The notes under the pieces: model-generated
Seen by the model: the letters and a program-made list of their open reading frames with translations, nothing else
Databases searched by the model: none
Told to the model about the DNA's origin: nothing
Part shown: piece after piece, positions 1 to 6,605 of the stretch
Layout: the number at the start of each line of letters is the position of its first letter
Position numbering within the stretch: the first letter of the stretch is position 1
Assembly: GCA_020201365.1 (NCBI GenBank)
Contig: JAIVGV010000086.1
Span: 1 to 7,166, forward strand
Direction of reading: 5' to 3'
Source: Acidobacteriota bacterium
GTDB taxonomy: Bacteria; Acidobacteriota; Blastocatellia; Pyrinomonadales; Pyrinomonadaceae
DNA length: 7,166 nucleotides
Position numbers and translations under genes: made by a program

Positions 1-658
1 CGCTCTCGCGGAGCAGCGCGGAAAGCTCCGCGTCGGGGATGTGGCGCGTGATGCCGTCGGAGCAGAGCAGGAAGATCGTGCCGTCCTCGACCTCCAGGGT
101 CTTCATGTCAACTTCGACCGACGACTCGGCGCCGATCGCGCGGCTGATGACGTTGCGGCTCGGGTGGTGCGCCGCCTGCTCGGCGGTCATCCGCCCGGCG
201 CGCACCTCCTCCTCGACGACGGAGTGGTCGTCGGTCTCGCGGTGGAGCTTGCCGTCGGGCGACAGGCGGTAGAGGCGCGAGTCGCCGACGTGACCGACGG
301 TCGCGCGCCGCCCGTCGAGGTGGAGCGCGACGATGGTCGTCGCCATCGAGGCGAGCTGTTTCTGCTCGCGCGACATCTGGTGGATGGAGGCGTTGGCGCG
401 CTGGATGGCGATCTCCATCAGGTCTTCGGCGTCCTCGCCGGGCTGGTGATGGCGGAACGCCTCGTCCAAGACTTCGACCGCCGTCTGCGAAGCGACCTCC
501 CCGGCGTTCGCGCCGCCCACGCCGTCGGCGACGGCAAAGATGCGCCGCTCGGCGTCGAGCAGGAAGGAGTCCTCGTTCTGCGGTCGCTTCTCGTTGAGAC
601 CGCGATCCGAGATCGAAGCAGTTTCGAGTACGGGCTGTTGCGACTGCTGTGCGCTCAT
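1..658 (-). CDS. PP2C-family Ser/Thr protein phosphatase (PstP/Stp-like), C-terminus cut by window edge
   Basis: This gene dephosphorylates Ser/Thr-phosphorylated proteins using two bound metal ions. I translated 219 residues before the left edge. Family motifs seen in order are RPQNEDS (residues 25-31), ADGVGG (44-49, with the metal-binding DG pair at 45-46), GHVGDSRLYRL (122-132), TDDHS (142-146), NVISRAIG (169-176) and LLCSDGIT (197-204, with D201 expected to bind metal). The final GxxDN motif would lie beyond the window. There is no N-terminal extension, and whether a transmembrane tail follows, as in mycobacterial PstP, cannot be seen. The ATG overlaps the preceding SEDS stop as ATGA. 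A GGAGG lies 7 nt upstream inside the SEDS gene, so translational coupling is likely. The context suggests it reverses phosphorylation of the cell-wall proteins encoded upstream. Family assignment is secure; the substrates are inference. Confidence 0.95.
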   Translation of the reverse strand, partial: MSAQQSQQPVLETASISDRGLNEKRPQNEDSFLLDAERRIFAVADGVGGANAGEVASQTAVEVLDEAFRHHQPGEDAEDLMEIAIQRANASIHQMSREQKQLASMATTIVALHLDGRRATVGHVGDSRLYRLSPDGKLHRETDDHSVVEEEVRAGRMTAEQAAHHPSRNVISRAIGAESSVEVDMKTLEVEDGTIFLLCSDGITRHIPDAELSALLRES

Positions 659-2370
659 TCGACCGCCTCCGGTATGACAGGCACATCCGCGGGGGCTGTG
701 ACGCTGTGGACGCGACCGCGCGGCGCGGGGGCGACTTCGGCGTCGCGCGCGTTGCGGTGCGAGAAAGCCAGGAGCATTCCGAGCATGGCGAAGCTCGTGA
801 TCAGGCTGAAGCCTCCGTGCGAGACGAACGGCAGGGTGATGCCCGTCATCGGCAGGGCGCGCGTGATGCCGCCGATGTTGACGATCGCCTGGAAGCCGAT
901 GAAAGCCGTCAGCCCGGCGGAGCAGAGCTTCGTGAACATGTCGCGCGCGTCAATCGCCGTGCGCATCCCCGCCGCGACGAAGACGATGAGGGCGAGCACG
1001 ACGACCGCCCCGCCGACCAAGCCGAGTTCCTCGCCGATGGCTGCGTAGATGTAATCGGAGTCCGCGACGGGGATCACTTCCGCGAAACCGAGCCCCAAGC
1101 CCCTCCCGGTCGCGCCGCCCGATGCGATGCCGAAGGTCGCCTGCGAAGGCTGGAAGGCGATGCGGTCGAACCAGACGTCAACGTTCACGGTCTTCTGCAT
1201 CGCGGGGCTCTGCTCGGCGAGTTCGCGCATGCGCTGGTCGCGCGCCAGCGCGTCCTCGTAGTCGTTCTTCCACCAGGGCGTGTCGGGCGAGGGCGGATCG
1301 AAGCCGTCGAGCCACAGGTGGAAGCGCTGCTTGATGCGCGCCGGGAGCGCGGCCTGGACGGGCGCGGCGAGCGTCGGCAGGAGCGGCACTTTCTCCTGCA
1401 CCGTCGGCGGGAGCGAGCCGACGACGAGCACGCCGATGACGAGGGCGACCGATCCGACGAAGACGAGGAGCTGCGGCCACCTTCTGACGGCGACGAGGTA
1501 GAGCGTCGCGTACGCGCCGCTGAAGACGAGCATCTGCCCGAAGTCTTGCAGCAGGAAGAACGGCAGGAAGGGGATGATCGCCATCACGAGCAGCGGGATG
1601 ATCGCCTGCGCGCGCGGCAGTCCCCAGTAGGTCTTGGCGAGGTCGCGGTAGTAAGCCGTGAGTATCCCGGCGAAGCCCAAGAGGAAGGGAATCTTCGACG
1701 GCTCCCACGGCGTCATGTTGCCGAGCGCCTTGCCCGCGTGCGACGTGGCGACCGCCGCGAGCAGCGGCACTAACGTGACGAGCACGACGACGAAGCTGTG
1801 GCGCTGCACCCAGTCGAGGAAGCCGTCGCGCGTGCAAGCCCAGTAGGCGAAGACGAGCGCGGCGAACGAGAGGATCGGAATCCACGTGTAGGTCGAGGTG
1901 ATCGCGCCCGTCGCGGTGATGTTCGAGCGGTGGATCTGTTCGGGCGCGGGCGTCGCGCCGGCCTGGGCGGGCGTCGCGGGCATCCCCATGATCTGCTTCT
2001 TGTCGGGCCCGTAATACTCGTTGACGAAGCGCTCGCGCAAGACCTGCGTCTTCTCGGCGCGCGCCTCCGCCTTGTTGCGCGAGTTGTATTCGGGGTCGCT
2101 GTAGAGGCGGTACTGGACGAGCGAGCCGACGGAGAAGAGCAGGACGGCGGTCGTGTAGAGCACCCAGTTGCCGCGGAAGTGGCGCGCGCGCGCGAGCCAG
2201 AAGAGGATGCCGAGGACGAAGGCGTACATCAGCAGATCGCGCACCGCGCCGACCAGCGTCGGCTCGTAGCCGCGCAGGAGAGCGGCGCGATAGACGGCGA
2301 CGTAGCCCGCGACCTGAAAGCCGAAGATCAGCAGCAGCGCGAGCAGGTGCGACGAGGCACGGTTCTTCAT
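655..2370 (-). CDS. SEDS-family peptidoglycan glycosyltransferase (RodA/FtsW/SpoVE), enlarged
   Basis: This is a polytopic membrane enzyme that polymerises lipid II into glycan strands with a partner class B PBP. At 571 aa it is longer than typical RodA/FtsW (about 370-480). I see roughly twelve hydrophobic segments, at about 6-27, 45-61, 68-88, 162-179, 192-208, 227-241, 255-274, 281-295, 300-320, 450-468, 481-500 and 513-537. SEDS landmarks are QDFG at 275-278, WLDGF at 353-357, SDYIYAAIGEELGLVGG at 438-454 and GGITRALPMTGITLPF followed by SHGGFSL at 500-523. D439 matches the catalytic Asp of the TDFIxA motif. The C-terminal half resembles mycobacterial RodA in the RTAI-ARD-F-KL-AG segment. 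Two hydrophilic loops, about 86-158 and 321-437, are enlarged. The only in-frame ATG near the 5' end is at 2370, with GAGGAG 13 nt upstream, a long spacing. It follows the PBP gene by 86 bp and overlaps the phosphatase gene by 4 bp. RodA is favoured over FtsW from context only. Confidence 0.95.
   Translation of the reverse strand: MKNRASSHLLALLLIFGFQVAGYVAVYRAALLRGYEPTLVGAVRDLLMYAFVLGILFWLARARHFRGNWVLYTTAVLLFSVGSLVQYRLYSDPEYNSRNKAEARAEKTQVLRERFVNEYYGPDKKQIMGMPATPAQAGATPAPEQIHRSNITATGAITSTYTWIPILSFAALVFAYWACTRDGFLDWVQRHSFVVVLVTLVPLLAAVATSHAGKALGNMTPWEPSKIPFLLGFAGILTAYYRDLAKTYWGLPRAQAIIPLLVMAIIPFLPFFLLQDFGQMLVFSGAYATLYLVAVRRWPQLLVFVGSVALVIGVLVVGSLPPTVQEKVPLLPTLAAPVQAALPARIKQRFHLWLDGFDPPSPDTPWWKNDYEDALARDQRMRELAEQSPAMQKTVNVDVWFDRIAFQPSQATFGIASGGATGRGLGLGFAEVIPVADSDYIYAAIGEELGLVGGAVVVLALIVFVAAGMRTAIDARDMFTKLCSAGLTAFIGFQAIVNIGGITRALPMTGITLPFVSHGGFSLITSFAMLGMLLAFSHRNARDAEVAPAPRGRVHSVTAPADVPVIPEAVE
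666..670 (-). promoter_or_regulatory. Shine-Dalgarno site of the PP2C gene
   Basis: Minus-strand GGAGG sits 7 nt before the ATG whose first base is 658. It lies inside the last codons of the SEDS gene and fixes the phosphatase start at the ATGA overlap. Confidence 0.75.
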
Positions 2371-2456
2371 AACTGGACTACTACTCCTCGGGAACTCATC
2401 TCGGACGTTCGCAATTCAAAACTCAGACTGGCGCAGAAGGTTTCGCCCGCCGCCCG

Positions 2457-4400
2457 TCAACGCTGCGCGATGCGCTGGTTCGCGTTCGCCGACGGCTGTC
2501 GCTGCGGGCGCGGCTGGCGCTGCGGCTGTTGACCTTGCGTCTGCCCTTGTCGTTGCGGTTGCCCGGGCGGTTGCTGTCCGGGCTGCGCGGCGGGCGGCGC
2601 GGCTTGCCCGAGCAAGCCGAGGTCGCGCGCCTTTAAGACTAAAGCCGCGGCGATGGGCGCGGCGGCGCGCGCTCCGTAGCCGCCGCCCTCGACGATGACC
2701 GCGATGGCGAGCTGCGGGTATTCGAGCGGCGCGATGCAGAGGAACCAACTGTCTATGCGCTTCTCCGGCGAGATGATCGGCACTTCGTATTCGCGTATGA
2801 TGTTGCCGCGCCGGTCGCGCTCGTACTTCTTCTCCGTCTTCATCTCGCCCGTCTTCGGATCGTACTCCGGCACGTCCTTCTGCGCCGTGCCCGTCTTGCC
2901 GCCCGAACTGATCCCGGCGGCGGTGACGGTCGGCGCGAAGACGCTCGTCGCCGTGCCCGAAGGTCCCATCGTGACGAGCCCCATGATGCGCCGCTCCTCG
3001 GCGGCGATCTGCGCGGGCATGACCGGGTTGAAGACCGCTGGCGGGAGATCGTACTCGATCTTCGGCTTCATCAACTGACCCTGCAGGTTGCCGATTGCCG
3101 AGACGATCATCGCCATCTGAAAAGGCGTCTGCTGACCCGCGTAGCCCTGCCCGAAGCCTTCGAGCGCGAGATCGTAGCGGCGCATCTTCGGGCTCGCGAG
3201 GATCGTGGACTCGCGCGGCGCGAGCGCGCGCGCGACCGCCGGGCTGCTGGCGTTCCAGATGTCGGGGCGCTTGCGACCGCGCAGGAGATCGTTGGCGTCG
3301 TCGTATGTGCCGATGCCGAGCAGCTTCGCGGTCGCGGCGAGCTTCTCGGGTCCGAGCTTGACCGCCATCTGGGCGAAGAACTGGTTGCTCGAAATCATCA
3401 GCGCCTGATCAATGTGCATCGGACCGCAGACCTCGCACGAGCCGTTGTCGTCCGTGATCGGCTTCGCGCCGGGCTCCGCGACGTAGCCGCCCGGGTAGCC
3501 GGAGAAGACGGAGTCTTGCATCCCGTTCAGAAAGGCGGCGGTCATCACGACCGTCTTGAACGTCGAGCCGGGCACGTAGTAGGCGCCGAGCGCGCGGTTG
3601 ACGAGCGGGCGGTCGCGCTCGTTGGCGTTCAGTTTGATCCAATTCTCCTCGTCCTGAACCTCGGCGAGCGTGTAGGACGGGTTGCTGTACATCGCCAGCA
3701 CTTCGCCCGTCTGCGGGTTGAGGACGACGACCGCGCCGTGCCTGTCCTTCAACTGCTCGACCGCTGCCTTCTGCAGCTCGCCGCTGATCGTGAGCCGCAC
3801 GTCGAGGTTGGCGGGCAGCTTCACGTCCTTCTCCATTGCCACGTCGAGCGCTTCGGGCGCGGCTTGGCTCTGGACGCCGAAGAGCGCGCGCTCGAGTCCG
3901 GGGTCGCCGCGGTCGCTGCCGAAGAGCTGCGCCATCTCGTGATCCAACGGGTACTCGCGCTCGATCTTGCCGTCGGGCTGCCGCCGGTAGAGCGCGAGCG
4001 CGCTGTCGAGCTTGCCCGTGCGGTCGAGTATCCACCCGCGCAGCGTTGACTCGGCGAGGCGGCGGTTGCGCAGGTCTTTGTAGGAAAGCTCCTGGAAGCG
4101 CTCGTTGTCGGCGGGCGCGTAGTGCGCCCAGTAGAAGTGGAAGCCGAAGACGGTGAGCGCGAGCAGGACGAAGAGCCAGCGCAGCGCGTAGAGCCCACGG
4201 TTGGTCGTGATCGCGCCGAGGCGCTTGCGAACTTCCGTCGGCATGTCGGCCGGCGCGACCGCCGCGAGGGCGGAATGACGCCGGCGCATCCCGCGCACGA
4301 GTCCGACGGCGAGCCACAGGATCATCAGCGCCAGCCCCGCCGTGTAGATCAGACTCAGCATCGCGGGCTGGCGTTCGGGCAGTGCTTGGAGAAGAACCAT
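2457..4400 (-). CDS. Class B penicillin-binding protein (PbpA/FtsI-like transpeptidase)
   Basis: This D,D-transpeptidase cross-links peptidoglycan on the outer face of the inner membrane and is the expected partner of the adjacent SEDS enzyme. With the ATG at 4400 it is 647 aa. Two hydrophobic helices lie near residues 15-36 and 71-94, separated by a basic segment. Then come the RGWILDRTGKL element (about 121-131) typical of class B PBP N-terminal domains, GAVVVLNPQTGEVLAM in the transpeptidase entry, and the active-site motifs STFK (279-282, nucleophile S279), SSN (337-339) and KTG (502-504). The segment before the SSN contains CEVC (322-325). A charged segment of about 35 residues follows KTGTAQ. 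Roughly the last 50 residues are a Gln/Pro-rich, probably disordered tail. A TTG-started form 12 residues longer is disfavoured because those codons lie in an inverted-repeat arm. No clear Shine-Dalgarno precedes the ATG, so M14 (ATG at 4361) remains possible. Confidence 0.95.
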   Translation of the reverse strand: MVLLQALPERQPAMLSLIYTAGLALMILWLAVGLVRGMRRRHSALAAVAPADMPTEVRKRLGAITTNRGLYALRWLFVLLALTVFGFHFYWAHYAPADNERFQELSYKDLRNRRLAESTLRGWILDRTGKLDSALALYRRQPDGKIEREYPLDHEMAQLFGSDRGDPGLERALFGVQSQAAPEALDVAMEKDVKLPANLDVRLTISGELQKAAVEQLKDRHGAVVVLNPQTGEVLAMYSNPSYTLAEVQDEENWIKLNANERDRPLVNRALGAYYVPGSTFKTVVMTAAFLNGMQDSVFSGYPGGYVAEPGAKPITDDNGSCEVCGPMHIDQALMISSNQFFAQMAVKLGPEKLAATAKLLGIGTYDDANDLLRGRKRPDIWNASSPAVARALAPRESTILASPKMRRYDLALEGFGQGYAGQQTPFQMAMIVSAIGNLQGQLMKPKIEYDLPPAVFNPVMPAQIAAEERRIMGLVTMGPSGTATSVFAPTVTAAGISSGGKTGTAQKDVPEYDPKTGEMKTEKKYERDRRGNIIREYEVPIISPEKRIDSWFLCIAPLEYPQLAIAVIVEGGGYGARAAAPIAAALVLKARDLGLLGQAAPPAAQPGQQPPGQPQRQGQTQGQQPQRQPRPQRQPSANANQRIAQR

Positions 4401-4412
4401 AAGTGCTCGCGG

Positions 4413-4502
4413 CAAGTGACGGGTGACGAGTGACAAGTAAACCCGAAGCTAACAGCTAACGGCTTCCTTCTTGCTTGTCACCCGTCACCCGTCACCCGTC
4501 AT
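4413..4502. repeat. Inverted heptamer-repeat element between the FHA and PBP genes
   Basis: The left arm (4416..4437) carries three GTGAC units spaced as heptamers, and the right arm (4474..4502) carries four GTCAC/GTCAT units of CCGTCAC type. The 22-nt core of the left arm matches the reverse complement of 4474..4495 at 21 of 22 positions, so a long hairpin with a 36-nt loop is possible. The loop holds a direct repeat AGCTAAC-AGCTAAC (4447..4460) flanked by GAAGC (4445..4449) and GCTTC (4462..4466), a nested small inverted repeat. There is no T-tract, so it is not a standard intrinsic terminator. It resembles small dispersed non-coding repeat elements of bacterial genomes (inference). Its outer edge supplies the TGA stop of the FHA gene. 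Confidence 0.85.
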
Positions 4503-5341
4503 CCCTTTCTGAATCTGACTTCCGCGTCGCCGAAGCCGACGACGTCGCCGTCCTCGATCTGGCGCGCCTCGCCGTAACTGATCCGGCGACCGTTGATGAA
4601 CGTGCCGTTGGTCGAGCCCGTGTCGGAGACCATGAGCGTCCCCTCGCGGTTCATCAACAGCGCCGCGTGAATCTTCGAGACGCTCGGGTGATTTAAATAG
4701 AGGTCGGCGTCGGTCGCGCGACCGACGCCGAGCCTGCGCCCGCCCGGTCGGAAGGCGAGCGGCACCTCCTCCGTCTCGCTCTGGATGGTCACGCGCGCGA
4801 GCACCTTCACGTCTTTCGAAGGCGAAAAGACGCCCGGCGCCGTGTGCGGCACGGGCGGCTCGCCCGCTTCGGCGCGCTGGCGCTCTTCGTCCTCGCGCTT
4901 CAGCTCGTCCTCGAACTCGCCGAAGGTCGGGTCAACCGCGATGCCGCTCGTGAAGATGTCCACGACCGTCTCGACCTCGACGGGCGCGAGCGTGCGGTAG
5001 CGCGCGTCGTTGATGTGATCGATGGCGGCGGCGAGCACCTCGTTCTCCAGCTCCTTGATCGTTTCGGGCGGAGCCTCCGAGTGCGTGCCCCACTCGATCT
5101 TGAGCCGCATCAGGTGCGGCGCGATCCGCCCGCGCTGCGGGTCTTGGCGCACGCGCTCGTCAATCAAACGCTCCATGCGCTCGATGAGGCGCGAGGTGGT
5201 GAAGGCCGCCTGCGCGTCGCCCTCGCGACCGAGCTTGCGATCCACCGCCGCGCCGACGCGGTCGAAGACGCGCCGCAGGAGGCGTTCGACGAGCGCCTCG
5301 TCGCGCTTCTGACCGCCCGGCTTGTTTCCCGTCTCGTCCAT
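4499..5341 (-). CDS. FhaA-like protein: DUF3662-like N-terminal domain plus C-terminal FHA domain
   Basis: This 280-aa cytoplasmic adaptor is expected to bind phosphothreonine peptides. Residues about 14-145 are helical and charged, with a pattern like the N-terminal domain of actinobacterial FhaA (DUF3662), for example RIAPHLMRLKIEW at 72-84 and VETVVDIFTSG at 123-133. A Glu/Arg-rich linker spans about 142-170. The FHA domain runs from about 178 to 279 and shows GVGR (205-208), HPSVSKIHA (218-226) and DTGSTNGTFINGR (240-252). The Ser, Arg, His and Asn positions that recognise phosphothreonine are therefore present. The ATG at 5341 is chosen over a TTG at 5434 because the extra 31 residues look non-coding. 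The Shine-Dalgarno is weak. It is the first gene of the envelope cluster. The FHA domain is certain by motif; the DUF3662 relation is a by-eye judgement. Partner phosphoproteins are unknown. Confidence 0.9.
   Translation of the reverse strand: MDETGNKPGGQKRDEALVERLLRRVFDRVGAAVDRKLGREGDAQAAFTTSRLIERMERLIDERVRQDPQRGRIAPHLMRLKIEWGTHSEAPPETIKELENEVLAAAIDHINDARYRTLAPVEVETVVDIFTSGIAVDPTFGEFEDELKREDEERQRAEAGEPPVPHTAPGVFSPSKDVKVLARVTIQSETEEVPLAFRPGGRRLGVGRATDADLYLNHPSVSKIHAALLMNREGTLMVSDTGSTNGTFINGRRISYGEARQIEDGDVVGFGDAEVRFRKG
4704..4731. repeat. Perfect 28-bp palindrome inside FHA-domain codons
   Basis: The sequence from 4704 to 4731 equals its own reverse complement with no loop. The left half is TCGGCGTCGGTCGC. 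It covers the codons for G-V-G-R-A-T-D-A of the FHA domain, residues 205-212. The function is unknown: it could be a cruciform, a protein-binding site or chance in GC-rich coding DNA. Confidence 0.9.
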
Positions 5342-5485
5342 AAACTCAAGATACGTCGCCGCCGCGCGCGGGTTCAGCGCAGGCGGGGGAAGCCACGTCG
5401 CGGCGAAACTTCGCGACCGAGTTGCCGTTGGCAAATCGCGCGCCGCGGCAGGGGAGGGAACTTTTGTCGGATTGCTTGCGGGACT

Positions 5486-5515
5486 ATTCTAAAGGCAAAC
5501 GGGGAAACTTAACAA
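5486..5515 (-). promoter_or_regulatory. Candidate sigma-70-type promoter for the FHA-PBP-SEDS-PP2C cluster
   Basis: On the minus strand, TTGTTA (5515..5510) is separated by 18 nt from TAGAAT (5491..5486), which match the -35 and -10 consensus at 4/6 and 5/6 positions. It lies in the most A/T-rich part of the gap, about 145 nt before the FHA start codon. This is seen by eye only. The promoter preferences of this organism are unknown. Confidence 0.4.
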
Positions 5516-5594
5516 AGGGTAAAAACGCGGCTGCCGACGAGAGGCGCGAGAAGCGAACTAAGAGCGCACGCTTCCAAACAGCCTGACTGTCCTA

Positions 5595-5648
5595 CTTCGC
5601 GCCTCCGGCGCCTCCGCGTGAGGAAGATTTCACGCCGGAGGCGCGAAG
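5595..5648. repeat. 16-bp perfect inverted repeat after the RNA methyltransferase gene, possible terminator or repeat element
   Basis: The arms CTTCGCGCCTCCGGCG (5595..5610) and CGCCGGAGGCGCGAAG (5633..5648) are exact reverse complements around a 22-nt loop. The unit GCCTCCG occurs twice in tandem (5601..5607 and 5610..5616), which allows an alternative fold with CGTG/CACG. It begins about 36 bp past the methyltransferase stop, where a terminator would be expected, but no T-run follows on either strand. The form also fits a small dispersed palindromic repeat. Which role applies cannot be decided from one copy. Confidence 0.7.
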
Positions 5649-5684
5649 GGGATGCCGAGTGAAACTGTCGCCGCAGCACTTTTA

Positions 5685-6488
5685 CTATCGTTCGTCGAAC
5701 CCGCGCTGCCTCGCCGCCTCGTAGAGCACGACCGCCGCGGCGACCGCCAGGTTCAGGCTCTCGACCGGCGCGCGCATCGGAATCCGCACGCGCGCGTCAG
5801 CCGCCGCAGCCTCTCCCGCCGACAGCCCGCCCGCCTCCGCGCCGATGACGACGGCGCGCGCGCCGCGCCAGTCAACCTCCGTGTGCGACCTCCCCGCGGC
5901 GAGATCGGTCGCAAACGTCTCGACGCCGCGCGCCTTGCACCAGCCGATCACTTCGTCGAACGCCGCGCCTGCCCACAGGGGCAGGCGGAACGCAGACCCG
6001 GCGGACGCGCGCAGAGATTTCGGCGAGAGCAGATCGGTCGAGCCCGCCGTCGCGACCAAGCCCGACGCGCCCGCAGCCTCCGCCACGCGCGCGACCGCGC
6101 CCGCGTTCGCCGGGTTGTTCGCGCCGTGCAGCACGACGACGAGCGGCGTCGCGCCTGCGACCGCGCGCTCGAACGACTCGCGGTCGCACGCCGGTCGCCG
6201 CGCGAGCAGCACGACGCCCTGCGGCGTCTTCGTGTCCGCGACGGAGGCGAGCACCCCCTCAGAGACGGTCGAGAGTCGTGCCCCGGTCTGACGCAACCCC
6301 GAGAGCAGCCGCGCCGCGCGCGCGCCCGCCGCGAACTCTTCCGTGAAGAGCACGTCCTCGATTGCGAGCCCCGCCCGCGCCGCCTCCTCGCAGAGCCGCA
6401 ACCCCTCGACGAACAAGACGTCGCGCGCCCGCCCGCCGCGCGCCTCGCGTGCGCGCTGTGCCAGTGGGTTCTTTCGACTCGTAATCAT
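5685..6488 (-). CDS. SpoU/TrmH-family RNA 2'-O-ribose methyltransferase
   Basis: This SPOUT-fold enzyme transfers a methyl group from S-adenosylmethionine to a ribose 2'-OH in rRNA or tRNA. At 267 aa it has the usual RlmB/TrmH-like architecture. An L30e-like substrate-binding domain (about 1-97) starts MITSRKNP and includes FVEGLRLCEEA (26-36) and TKTPQGVVLLARRP (86-99). The catalytic domain carries motif 1, NPANAGAVARVAEAAGA (125-141, with R134 as the likely catalytic Arg); motif 2, VVIGAEAGGLS (213-223); and motif 3, IPMRAPVESLNLAVAAA (236-252), where the knot binds the cofactor. ATG 6488 is preferred over an upstream TTG at 6569 because family members start with this MITS-R-NP sequence. 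The Shine-Dalgarno is weak. The exact RNA target cannot be read from sequence. It is separated by 343 bp from the envelope cluster and is probably its own transcription unit. Confidence 0.93.
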   Translation of the reverse strand: MITSRKNPLAQRAREARGGRARDVLFVEGLRLCEEAARAGLAIEDVLFTEEFAAGARAARLLSGLRQTGARLSTVSEGVLASVADTKTPQGVVLLARRPACDRESFERAVAGATPLVVVLHGANNPANAGAVARVAEAAGASGLVATAGSTDLLSPKSLRASAGSAFRLPLWAGAAFDEVIGWCKARGVETFATDLAAGRSHTEVDWRGARAVVIGAEAGGLSAGEAAAADARVRIPMRAPVESLNLAVAAAVVLYEAARQRGFDER

Positions 6489-6549
6489 TTCCAAGACCGT
6501 CAACCCGCTATCTCCGGTACGAGCAATCGTCGGCTGGCGCTTTACGACG

Positions 6550-6563
6550 AACGCGCGCGCGTT
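6550..6563. repeat. 14-bp palindrome with a (CG)5 core in the divergent intergenic region
   Basis: AACGCGCGCGCGTT is a perfect palindrome with an alternating CG core. It lies 62 bp upstream of the methyltransferase ATG and 90 bp upstream of the receiver ATG. It could be an operator or simply base-composition noise. Confidence 0.6.
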
Positions 6564-6605
6564 GCACAATCCGCACGACGGACGAACACGAACAGATTAC
6601 TTCCT

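Larger units (their letters stand above)
5342..5684. other. Intergenic region between the RNA methyltransferase and the FHA gene
   Basis: This 343-bp gap contains no convincing gene. It holds a 16-bp perfect inverted repeat near the methyltransferase 3' end and a candidate minus-strand promoter in a locally A/T-richer stretch (about 5460-5530). The remaining leader of about 140 nt before the FHA ATG is GC-rich with nothing further recognised. The layout suggests the envelope cluster is transcribed separately from the methyltransferase. Confidence 0.6.

Noticed and set aside
41..1773. Two long plus-strand open frames (41..1048 and 649..1773) opposite the phosphatase and SEDS genes
   Set aside because: Their translations are Arg/Ala/Asp-rich with no recognisable motifs, and they lie antisense to genes with complete family motifs. 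They result from GC-rich third positions.
2371..2456. Possible internal promoter in the 86-bp PBP-SEDS gap
   Set aside because: TTGACG and TTGAAT occur, but no acceptable -10 hexamer is found at the right distance on the minus strand.
3409..4317. Open frames of 302 aa (minus) and 211 aa (plus, 3414..4049) within the PBP gene
   Set aside because: They are low-complexity Arg-rich shadows in other frames of a gene with STFK, SSN and KTG motifs in the correct order.
4401..4436. TTG start extending the PBP by 12 residues
   Set aside because: Those codons are the translated arm of an inverted repeat and no ribosome-binding site precedes the TTG. The ATG at 4400 is better.
4413..4502. CRISPR-like array
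   Set aside because: The repeats are 7-nt units in opposed orientation with no regular unique spacers, so this is an inverted-repeat element, not a CRISPR.
5342..5434. TTG start extending the FHA protein by 31 residues
   Set aside because: The extra residues have no domain character, the region looks like leader sequence, and an ATG at 5341 begins a sensible N-terminus.
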